Part shown: positions 55,630-64,000 of the stretch, piece after piece | How positions within the stretch are numbered: position 1 is the stretch's first letter | How the letters are laid out: the number at the start of each line of letters is the position of its first letter | Assembly (NCBI GenBank): GCA_943736015.1 | Contig: OX031065.1 | Span: 48,152,992-48,216,991, forward strand | DNA from: Tridacna crocea | Taxonomy: Eukaryota > Mollusca > Bivalvia > Cardiida > Cardiidae | Direction of reading: 5' to 3' | Length of the DNA stretch: 64,000 bases | The notes under the pieces: model-generated | What the model was told of the DNA's origin: nothing | Databases searched by the model: none | Seen by the model: only the letters and a program-made list of their open reading frames with translations | Program-made: the position numbers and the translations under genes

Positions 55630-55770
55630 GTTGCTTTATAGAGGTGGATATTTTATTGTGGTTTCGATTCCCATAGCTGGCCATCTAAAATTACTAATTG
55701 TCTTTCGGATGAGACGTTAAACCGAGGTCCAGTGTGACGGTGCTATACACCGAGCACGTTAAAGAACCAG
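55630..55770 (+). repeat. SINE-like segment with GGATGAGACGTTAAACC block
   Basis: B-box-like GGTTTCGATTCCC, then GCTGGCCATCTAAAATTACT and CTTTCGGATGAGACG. The shorter relative at 63500-63600 has GCTGGCCATCTAAAATTACT and CTTTCGAATGAGACG. Confidence 0.55.
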
Positions 55771-55807
55771 GAGGCGTAACTTAGAAACTAGAAACTGGTT
55801 TATTTGA

Positions 55808-56036
55808 TTAACCCTTTCCCAAACAATCCTTGGTTTTTACGGGTCTGGAATAGTAGACTTTTGAAAACATTGTGGGAAAAGGAGAAAATGCTGGTAACCA
55901 GCATTTTCTCCATTTCCCACAATGTTTTCTACCCTATCATAGACAGAAATCATCCTGTCAGCAAGATTTGAATTGTCGCCTGCAAATGCTTTCAATTTGG
56001 TCTAGTCCAAAAGTTTGTCGTTTGGGAAAGGGTTAA
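55808..56036 (+). mobile_element. piggyBac-like MITE (B, +) with CCCTTTCCC ends
   Basis: TTAACCCTTTCCCAAACAATC to GGGAAAGGGTTAA: A-type ends with a B-type core. Confidence 0.92.
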
Positions 56037-56277
56037 CGCCTATTTTTATGTAGTTAATAGTCAGTGGCGTTGTACAGTCCTGAATATTCAAACATTTAAA
56101 AAAATATGTACACTTAACTAGGATGGGTTTCGTCCTGTATGGATCTATTCTATCCCCCTGTAACAATACGCAAATTCAATCAATCAATCAGGTTTTATTG
56201 TATTTTATATCCTTTTGATGTCTGCTTACCCTTAACACCTGCATATAGATAAACAATTAATTCCATACAATAGTAAT
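56037..56277. other. Intergenic with CAATCAAT tail
   Basis: CCCCTGTAACAATACGC and AATTCAATCAATCAATCAGG at 56155-56192, possible SINE tail also seen at 63855-63935. Confidence 0.4.
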
Positions 56278-56425
56278 TTAACTCTTACCAAACGACAAAA
56301 TTTTGAACTGGTCCAAATTGAAAGGACTTGTAGACGACAAATTAAAGGTAACTCAAAAATTGAAAATTGTTTCCAGCAGGGTAGAAAACATTGTGGGTAA
56401 AGGAGAATATGCTGGTTACCAACCA
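56278..56425 (-). mobile_element. piggyBac-like MITE (B, -), right half replaced
   Basis: TTAACTCTTACCAAACGAC to ATGCTGGTTACCA, then joins the foldback arm CCATTTTGGTTTAGCCAATT (56424-56465). Again a break at the palindrome apex. Confidence 0.82.
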
Positions 56426-56465
56426 TTTTGGTTTAGCCAATTAGAAGTTGTGTTACTTTCAAAAC

Positions 56466-57717
56466 TGAACGATTGTGGTGAATTGGTAAAATAACCATGG
56501 ATCTGCACTGTCCGTGAAACGTCCAGGGTTGCGGTTAGCAGCTTAAGGTTGTCCACCCCTGAAGCTTCTGGTCAGCAAGGCATAATTGGTTGTTGTTATT
56601 GTTGTTGTTGTTGAGGAAAATTTATATTGATACAATAATTCTTAACATTTTCAACCACCCAGAGTTTCTTTAAAATGACTATTTAAAATGTTTTTGTTCA
56701 TGTCTCTATTTCTTTTTTTTTTTTTTTTTTTTGTTAAGGGAGATAATAATAATCTCCCTCTGAATTGAAGGTAGAGTGATATTAGAATTGAAAATTATAG
56801 GTCTATGGGGAAACAACCTATAAAAATGGCTTGGTGAAGATGCTATAACAGTAATAGTTTTTGTGGTATTTGTCTACGACAATACCACTATGAGTTCAAG
56901 ATTGAATTTTGATAACCATGTATCTTATTTTGTGCAAAGCCGAAGGAAATAAACCCAGTTAAACTCATTCTTTATCAGGCAAATGAGTTTTTCGGTGGCA
57001 CACATATATGTAATTTGAAATGGCATTTTAAAATACACTGGGCGAGGCCATCGATCGTTGTTATATTTATTTATGAATGAAACTAGCTTCTCTCAGTCAT
57101 ACCCTTTTATTGGCGCAATGATACAAATTTGCCTATTGACCCTTGGCTTTTTCGTTCCAAAACCAATTCGTTCCATGGCTTTTTCGTCCTATGACTGCGC
57201 GCTACTCCATTTGATTGCTCATGAATACTTATAGATCGAAGTAATTGATTGTAATGTTGGAAATTAAATGTAAAAGGCTACAGATATTTCAAAATTATTT
57301 TTTAAGGTACATGAGTAATCTCCCTTCAACCGAAAAGGTATTCATTAAGCCAATATATGAACAACGTGTCCTTTTTTCTTTCAAACTATCGATTCCATGC
57401 AATGGGTTTCCTTGACAAATACCACTTCAGCGTTCTCAACGCTTTGATAAATAATATGACTTGGCTAATGTGCTCCGACTTAAATCAAATTTTTCGTGAT
57501 ATTTTATAACTGTCATGCACGATTTACAAAGACGTTTAAAGTGACATTTTGGTTTTCCGAATGTATTGATTATTCGAACTTATTTCGTGCCTCTAATTCG
57601 AATAATCTATGTCGTGTTGGACGCACCAAAGATGTTCGGGCATTATGCTGACCCAGGTCCGTATTCAACAACTATTCTAAACGCATTTTTTTTGTTGTTG
57701 TTGTTGTTTGTTTAAGA
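56466..57717. other. Intergenic with poly-T and TTG runs
   Basis: (TTG)n near 56591-56613, T run near 56709-56731, a GGGAGATAATAATAATCTCCC hairpin (arms GGGAGATAA / TTATCTCCC reduced) at 56739-56758. No gene. Confidence 0.45.
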
Positions 57718-58215
57718 AAGAGAGAAACGCGACCTCTGATTGGCTAAATCAAACGATTTCTAACGATTTCTCCATTCAGAATTTTTGTTACTTTTAAATT
57801 TAAAAAACTCTAGAGAATCATCAAGGCTAAGAATGTTTTCAGGAATTATAATTGAGCGCAATCCTGTTAACCCTTTACTCATTTCTACAAATTGCTTGTA
57901 AGAGCCTTTGGAAAACATTGTGGCAAAAGGTGAAATTGCTCGTGACGAGCAATTTCACCTTTTGTCACAATGTTTTCTATGATATCAAAAGGTTTCATTT
58001 ACACATAAGAAACGGCTTCATCCTTGCTGTTATTTAGGGTCAATTAGAGATACCATAGAAATGCCTTATGGGGTAAAGGGTTAAGAGAGAAACGCGACCT
58101 CTGATTGGCTAAATCAGACGATTTAGCCAATCAGAATAGTTGTTACTTTAGAGAAAACTATAGAGAATCATTAAGGCTAAAAATGTTTTCAGGAATTACA
58201 ATTGAGCGCAATCCT
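57718..58215. repeat. Duplicated TCTGATTGGCTAAATC foldback around a MITE
   Basis: GAGAGAAACGCGACCTCTG to ATTGAGCGCAATCCT is present at 57718-57866 and again at 58085-58217. The second keeps a hairpin (58100-58135). A C-type MITE sits between the two copies. Confidence 0.8.
57867..58084 (+). mobile_element. piggyBac-like MITE (C, +), full palindrome
   Basis: TTAACCCTTTACTCATTTC to GGGTAAAGGGTTAA. Core GCTCGTGACGAGC fully paired. The left flank lacks CCATAGATA. Confidence 0.93.
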
Positions 58216-58217
58216 AT

Positions 58218-58530
58218 TAATTTCCTTTGATATGATGACCAACCGGTTTATCGTTAGAGTGCAATCATTACTGCAGTCAGCTATAATTATCAGTTACACC
58301 AGTGACCGATGAATTAACAAGTTTATCTCAAAGAGGCGATCATCGACGCCGCCCTATTGACCTTGAACGTAACTCTTGCTCTACGTTTAGTAGAAAGGTC
58401 AAAGCAACTGTTGCCGTTCTTTTAATTATTAGGCTGGTAATCGCGATTTGGATTAGTTTTGCGGACAGTCTAGATCAAGATCAGACTGCTCAAAACGTGT
58501 AGTCTGATCTTTGACCTACACTTTCCAATA
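58218..58530. other. Intergenic with GATCAGACTGC hairpin
   Basis: AAGATCAGACTGCTC faces TAGTCTGATCTTTG at 58477-58512. The preceding CGACGCCGCCCTATTGACC block has no match I recognise. Confidence 0.5.
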
Positions 58531-58649
58531 TGGCCTTTACTTTCCGGTGAAATCAACTTTGAAAACGGAATGCTTTGGTTATTGCAATTGAGTGGAAATT
58601 TTCGATTCACGTATTTCAAAGTTTTAGTGTTAAAGGGACATTTAACCAG

Positions 58650-58850
58650 GGCCTGCATTCACCAATCAATCTCAAGAACGTCCTTGGTCTTATTCTCCAG
58701 AATTTTCTACATTTGTAAGCAACTCAACTTCTGATTGGCTAAACCGAATGGTGAAGAAGTTGTGTTACTTACGAATGTGGAAAAACTTAGAGAATAAGAC
58801 TAAGAATATTCTCAAGAATGGTTGGTGAATACGAGCCCAGATGTTGTTTA
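58650..58850. repeat. TCTGATTGGCTAAACC foldback, second copy
   Basis: CACCAATCAATCTCAAGAACG and TTGGTCTTATTCTCCAG at the left face CTTAGAGAATAAGACTAAG and CAAGAATGGTTGGTGAAT at the right. Confidence 0.7.
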
Positions 58851-58863
58851 GTATTTTAGATAA

Positions 58864-59160
58864 CATGGGCGGATCCAGAGGGGGGACCAGGGGTCCGGAC
58901 CCCCTCCCCCTCTGGAATTTTGGCAAAAATGTTTTTATCAGATTCGTGAAATGGTACTGGTTTGATATTGCACAGCATTTATGTAAAATACAGTCATTTT
59001 TTTTTTTAAGATTCTAATTGTGGAGACCTCCTCACGGTTAGAAATGGAAACGTTGACTTTTCTTGTAAACGGCTTACATCCACTGAAATCCGGAAATCAA
59101 AGTATCATAGTGTGTTTTCGGTGGGACCCTCCCTGAGAAAGATATCTGGATCCGCGCATG
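58864..59160 (+). mobile_element. CATG-ended MITE, copy 2
   Basis: CATGGGCGGATCCAGAGG to ATCTGGATCCGCGCATG, 297 bp, flanked by GATAA (58859-58863 and 59161-59165). Confidence 0.85.
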
Positions 59161-59165
59161 GATAA

Positions 59166-60240
59166 TCTTAAAAAAGCTGGCTTAAAAATTAAACCATAGA
59201 TAGGAATACAAGAAGAAAACACGAGGAATTAAGGAGTTTTTTGTATTCTCAAGTTAAAATCTTTATATTCTGTTAGAAACAGTTTATCCCTTAGTGCATA
59301 TAATAAGGGATATACATGTACACAATTTTAGAAATGAAGAGTCGACACCAGCTAATCGCCCCGTAGGTATCATTTTTGGCAGCATGGTTGCCCCGCTGTC
59401 GTTGTCCCCATGTCGCGTGTACATGATACCGATTTTCGAAGCCTACTACCTTAGTCAAATTTTTGCTTCCGGCAGGTTTTGCCGGGATACGCGTGTAAAC
59501 AAAACTTTTTTCTTACACTGAAAAATAGTTCTACCGATGATATTCAAAAAGGTGCTTCAAATCGATACTGTATGTTTTTTTTTTTTAATTAAAATATCAT
59601 GCTTCATTTGTCTATTTAATTTAAAGTAACAAAAGATTTTCATTGGTAAATAAAACAAAAACCGTGCCAGGCTTAAAGGTGGCCTTTCAGATAATGGGAC
59701 AAAAATTTTACAAAAATACAAAAAAATCATCCCTATACTCCCAAAGCCTTATAATTTTCATTCATTAAACCCAAGTAGTCGAAAACCATCCGACAACTAG
59801 ATAAATTACAGATTTATAAAGTCCAGATCGACAGTGAAGGGAAACACGGTCTATTTTTACATGAGCAACTTGCTCATTTACATACCGGAAATATACAGAC
59901 GAAGCTTCAAACATAGCGTCGGAAGTTCTAGACATTATGGAAAATAATTACATGTTTGTAATGCTATGGAATTTAATAGTCAATAGTCACGTGCAAGTCA
60001 CTTAACATTCCCACAATGCTTTTTTTTTATTTTGGCGGGAAATCTAAAAATAGCTTAAGAGGCTACGTAGCCTTTTAAGGGAACACCACCAAAAAAATTT
60101 TTTTTGTAATTTTATGATTCTTAATTACTGATGATTTGTATTGTTTTTTCATATAAATTTTATTGACATATATATATTTTTTAATTCGGTGTGATGTGAA
60201 AATTCTAAATACGGTGGCACCTTTAAACACCTTTCCACCA
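59166..60240. other. Intergenic, nothing recognised
   Basis: No repeat ends, hairpins or gene-like frames recognised in 1 kb. Confidence 0.4.
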
Positions 60241-60242
60241 TC

Positions 60243-60455
60243 TTGCACATTTATACAATAATATACCGCGTTGCTGGGAAACATCAGACCCTGGTGAATT
60301 CGCACCTTAATCGCAAGGGTAACAGATCCATTTTAGAACTTATTGTTTTCATCTACATCAGTTTACAAGGAAAAAGATCACAGAACACGCCAATTAGTAA
60401 CATGTGTTCTGAGGCAGAAAAAAAATCCGCTGTCGTCTGTGCGTCAGCTCTTTGA
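60243..60455 (+). repeat. 200-bp duplicated segment, copy 1
   Basis: Shares ACATTTATACAATAA, ACCGCGTTG, CAGACCCTGGTGAATTCG, CACCAATTAGTA-like and GAAATCCGCTG words in order with 61064-61265. On the plus strand the last 20 codons stay open in both. Confidence 0.75.
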
Positions 60456-60554
60456 TTTGACAAAGTAAAGTCAATATATGAGCCATGCAATGCGAGTTGC
60501 AGTTTAATGGCACACCTTGATGCATCGTACCCAACAATTCAACATATAATTGAG

Positions 60555-60690
60555 TCATGCTCTATAAAAAGGGGGCTTCTTAATGCATCTGCGAAAAGTA
60601 TCGACCCAGGTCAGCCTGCGCAGTCCGCGCAGGCTGACCTGGGCCAAAACTTTACGCTATTGGTCTATTTTCTTTTTGGTCACTTCGTAA
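60555..60690 (+). repeat. GCCTGCGCAG hairpin, best-preserved copy
   Basis: CCCAGGTCAGCCTGCGCAG faces GCGCAGGCTGACCTGGG with a 3-bp loop. Preceded by CTATAAAAAGGGGGC as at 4190. Confidence 0.8.
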
Positions 60691-60884
60691 TTAAGTCGGT
60701 TTTTTTTTTTAAAGTGGCTATATGACGATCCATTATCGTGTGATAATTGGGCAAGTATCATGTATCAAGATGCATAAAGCCCCCTTTTGTCCATAGTATA
60801 GCTTAATTATAGAACCAGTAAAACCAACTGTGTCTCGTCATTTACAGGAGGGGTAATTTGGGTCTTGGACATCCAGAAAATATG

Positions 60885-60965
60885 CTATCTGCAAAAAGTT
60901 TCGACCAATGTCAGCCTCAACGCAGGCTGAGATTAGTCGAAACTCTTTGCAGATGTATTAAATCC
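60885..60965 (+). repeat. GCCTGCG-type hairpin, decayed
   Basis: AAAAAGTTTCGACCAATGTC and AGATTAGTCGAAACTCTTTG are inverted around CAGCCTCAACGCAGGCTG. Confidence 0.7.
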
Positions 60966-61063
60966 CCTTTGTTGCGAACTTTAAATTTTTTCGTAAGAAA
61001 GGTTACTAAAGATTGTCATTTCAAATAATACAAAACCGTGCCGGGTTTCACACCTCCGTCATC

Positions 61064-61265
61064 CAGTACATTTATACAATAACATACCACGTTGTTCGAG
61101 AACTCAGACCCTGATGAATTCGTACCCTAATCTCAAGGATGAGAGTCCTCTAGAGAATTTATATTAGTTTACGAGAAAGAAAATAAAAGAAACACCAATT
61201 AGTAGCATGTATTTGGAGCCAGAAAAGAAATCCGCTGCCTTCAGTGCGTTAGCGCTTTGATTTTG
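61064..61265 (+). repeat. 200-bp duplicated segment, copy 2
   Basis: Collinear with 60243-60455 at moderate identity, about 820 bp apart. The duplicated block does not include the hairpins between them. Confidence 0.75.
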
Positions 61266-61425
61266 AGTACGAGAACATCATGAAGTGAGCCAAAAGCCGA
61301 CGCGCCCAACTACGCCGACAATCAAAGTATTGACAGTTAACGATTTATTTCTTTGAAATTTTATTCATCTGACGATTTGCAGTGCAATTTTTTCTAGAAC
61401 TGATAGCATTATTTATATATACATG

Positions 61426-61836
61426 TACTAATCAAAATTTACTAGGGATAACCCTAAAAGATTCACTCTGTGGCATGTATCATGTACGGTTTTACAATAT
61501 GTTACATTGCCACACTGATAAAAAAAATGACCAATGGATCTTTAAGACTTTACCTCTCAATGCCGACTGTTAAAGACACTGAGAAAGAAGCCTTTGGAAA
61601 ACATTGTTGGAAAAGGAGAAAATGCTGGTATCCAGCATTTTCTCCTTTTCCAACGATGTTTTCTCCCCTATGACTGACAGCATAGTGCACGTTGCATATA
61701 GTTTTTGATCAGCAAATGCTTTCAACTTGGACAAATCTAGAATTTTATAGTATGGTAAAGAGTTTATGCAAAACTGTTGTAACATATAAACCCATACAGA
61801 AATATGTAAGTGATCCCTATCAAAGTTTGAGTAGTA
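61426..61836 (+). mobile_element. Mariner-like element carrying a MITE, copy 2
   Basis: TACTAATCAAAATTTACTAGG to CAAAGTTTGAGTAGTA, 411 bp. The embedded MITE (about 61555-61770) has a better palindrome than at 17737 (GCTGGTATCCAGC). Both copies share GATAAAGAGTTTATGCAAAA-like flanks (GGTAAAGAGTTTATGC here). Confidence 0.78.
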
Positions 61837-62509
61837 TACCATTTAAAATCGTATCTTCGAGTATTTTGCATGCGATTTTATCTTTTAGGGGAGTGGTTTT
61901 GGGTGTAATGATAGTGGTTTGTGGCGTTTTGGTTGGTGGAGACCTTTACTTATTCATCCGCGATGTAAATTTTATAAATTAAGACCAGGCAAAGCTGCGA
62001 AAGAAGCCAATTTAAAAAGTTTACTTCTGTAACATACAGATCTAAAGTATATGATATCATTTTGTATATCTTTTGTACATTTTTCAGTCCTATGTGATTT
62101 TCACACATCAAAGGGTACACGACTGCCTGTTCATATATATATATATATATAGTTTAATGAGGACCTATTTTTCTTGAAAGAGAGGAGTGGTTTGTGGTCA
62201 CGATTTCAGTTTGAAAGTTAAATTAAAGGCCATCACCGTTTGAAAATGGCTGTAAAGTCTCACAACAGTGCGAGCCAAGGGTTCCAATACATTTACCGCC
62301 AGTCTAAAACAGGATTCTAAATCTAAATTTGGAAAAAATAAAAATCAAGTGGAGTAACAAATTAGAAGTAACTGTTGCTGTCCTTTGAAATTTATTTTTA
62401 AAGGGGGTGGGGGGATTGAAAGGCGGGACGAGACTTATTATCAGATGAAAATTACAATAGATAACTTATTGTTTTGAATCATATTTCAATATGTCTCACG
62501 TGCTAAAAC

Positions 62510-62554
<45 letters not shown>

Positions 62555-62652
62555 CGAATACAAAACTTGGTGACTATGGACACTATTCAAATAATTCTAT
62601 AGACCAAGATTCGGGTATAGGTCCGGCGTGGCTACTCAGTGGTTAGCGTATC
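61837..62652. other. Intergenic with microsatellites and SINE start
   Basis: (AT)n at about 62135-62151, (CTGT)n at 62510-62554. 62630-62652 is the 5' end of a tRNA-like head (GTGGCTACTCAGTGG) that continues after 63007. No gene. Confidence 0.65.
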
Positions 62653-63007
62653 GGCATTACCTCCCGCTAGATGGCATTCTGTAAATACTCGTCTATCTAA
62701 TTTGGGCATCCTGGGTACAGAACCGGGCTACTTTGCTACGCGACAACCGTTACTTTGAATTTCAAACTAAAACAAACATTTACTCAATAAAACGCTACCT
62801 CGTGCGATTCACTCAGCTATGATCAGCAGTTTAGAGTAATCTGGGGCTAAAACAGGCCTGATTTTTCCTCGAAGGTATTGATTAAAGCCATTTTCTCCAT
62901 TGCTACTCTATAGCACGTATTACTAAAGTCTGCCCGATATCGGGGATTGTGATGTGTCATATAAGACAGGTCGAATCTTCGAAGAATATGACATGCGCAG
63001 ACAACGA
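62653..63007 (+). mobile_element. CTAGATGGCATTCTA element inside a SINE head
   Basis: TTACCTCCCGCTAGATGG to GCGCAGACAACGAG. TATCGG lies on both sides (62647-62652 and about 63010-63015). Removing the element restores a tRNA-like head. Confidence 0.8.
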
Positions 63008-63265
63008 GCATATCGGACTCATCATGGCATATATAGTCTGTTGTTAGTTCGATATCCGGTCGAGGCAAACTTTCTTTACGGCGATCTTTCGCCTCTCACC
63101 TCTGACAATATTGTGAAAAAAAAGCAGTCCGTGCGTTGGAAAGAAAGTTGTATCAGTATTGGTGTGGGAAAGCCAGGAAACAAATGCGTGGGGGTACTGA
63201 CAGCTGTTATAATTATAACCATAGCCGTTAAAACGCCGTTTAACTCCTATCAACAAAAACCAGGA
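63008..63265 (+). mobile_element. SINE family 1, plus orientation, head split
   Basis: Rest of the head (GGACTCATCATGGC, B box GTTCGATATCC), body GCCAGGAAACAAATGCG, tail with AAAACGCCGTTTAACTCC. Confidence 0.75.
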
Positions 63266-63302
63266 AAATGGATACATCCTCGTCCACCAAACTGACCAGC
63301 CG

Positions 63303-63474
63303 GTGTAATGCAGAAATTACCTCCCCTACAAAATGACCCGGGTCATTATTCTACGTAAAGAAATGACCCCAGAAGTCATTTCACTTCGTAGAAAAATGAC
63401 CCATGGGTCATTTCTCTACGTAGAATAAAGACCTGGGTCATTTTGTATGGGAGGGTCATTTCTCTGCATTACAC
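63303..63474. repeat. GACCC/GGGTCATT compound palindrome, copy 2
   Basis: GTGTAATGCAGAAAT at the left and ATTTCTCTGCATTACAC at the right. The whole 172 bp is close to one palindrome built of ATGACCC/GGGTCAT and TCTACGTAGA modules. Confidence 0.88.
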
Positions 63475-63611
63475 CAGCAGTGCTCAGTAGGCTTCGCGAA
63501 CGTGATGTTTCGCGTCACTTCAGGATGTGGGTTCAACTTGCACGGCTGGCCATCTAAAATTACTATAGCCTTTCGAATGAGACGTTTACCAATTGGTAAA
63601 AAGGCGTAACT

Positions 63612-63840
63612 TTCTCCCTTACGCAAACGACATACTTTTGGACTAGACTAAATTGAAAGCATTTGCAGACGACAATTCAACTCTTGCTGAAAAGATAATT
63701 TCTGTCTATGATAGGCTAGAAAACATTGTGGGAAAAGGAGAAAATGCTGGTTACCAGCATTTTCTCCTTTTCCCACAGTGTTTTCAAAAGGCTACTATTC
63801 CAGACCCGTAAAAACCAGGGCTTGTTTGGGAAAGGGTTAA
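63612..63840 (-). mobile_element. piggyBac-like MITE (A/B, -)
   Basis: TCTCCCTTACGCAAACGAC to TTGGGAAAGGGTTAA. A-type ends and flanks with a B-type palindrome (GCTGGTTACCAGC). Confidence 0.9.
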
Positions 63841-64000
63841 GATCTGCACTATCCCCTGTAACAATACTAACAGCCTGGGGTGGGGACCATTTGGGCAACC
63901 AGTTGCGACGATATATAAACGCAAATTCAATCAATTCATCTAGCAACGTTCACTCACTTTCACGTGTCTCTAGACCACGACATCTTACATGATACATTCA
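63841..64000. other. Window end, possible SINE tail
   Basis: CCCCTGTAACAATACTAAC and GCAACCAGTTGCGACGATAT, AATTCAATCAATTC resemble the CAAT-tailed segment at 35345-35580. Confidence 0.4.

Overview
This is eukaryotic, AT-rich, repeat-packed DNA. One gene is recognisable: an orthologue of N-acetylgalactosamine-6-sulfatase (GALNS), a lysosomal sulfatase, on the minus strand. Thirteen coding exons run from the start codon at 32200 down to a splice donor at 559. They encode 490 residues in perfect phase; the last exon, about 30 residues in vertebrate proteins, lies beyond the left edge. Intron/exon layout, metazoan-type SINEs and repeat families I associate with clam and mussel genomes (the GCCTGCGCAG hairpin repeat, AACAAGAG elements with tandem cores) suggest a bivalve mollusc, perhaps a heterodont. 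The species call is inference.

Layout. 1-32200: GALNS, with introns of about 0.7 to 5.1 kb filled with transposon remains. 32201-34720: putative promoter and 5' flank, with two CLEAR-like E-boxes within 70 bp of the ATG and nine copies of a 13-bp TAACGTAATTCAC word over 2.2 kb. 34720-64000: intergenic DNA with no gene I can support, made of the same repeats as the introns.

The dominant component is one piggyBac-like MITE superfamily. It has TTAA target sites, CCCTTTACC/GGTAAAGGG ends, a body near 230 bp and a nearly loop-free 66-bp central palindrome. I count about 75 complete or partial copies by eye, in three sequence subfamilies called A, B and C here. They are nested, chained end to end through shared TTAA sites, and two sit within 11 bp of GALNS splice donors. 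Other mobile DNA includes two tRNA-headed SINE families, a mariner-like carrier with a MITE inside it, a 353-362 bp element with 9-11 bp target duplications, a CATG-ended MITE with 5-bp duplications, a hAT-like deletion derivative, elements with Helitron-like 3' ends carrying tandem cores near 145-155 bp, and several long foldbacks.

The least expected structures are inside the gene. The first 60 bp of exon 11 is the terminal unit of a seven-unit tandem array whose other six units are decayed exon copies. The 3' end of exon 5, with its splice donor, is duplicated in tandem 133 bp downstream. A SINE inserted into the 3' splice-site region of exon 4, copying its pyrimidine tract. All coordinates, target duplications and copy counts were read by eye and not computed.
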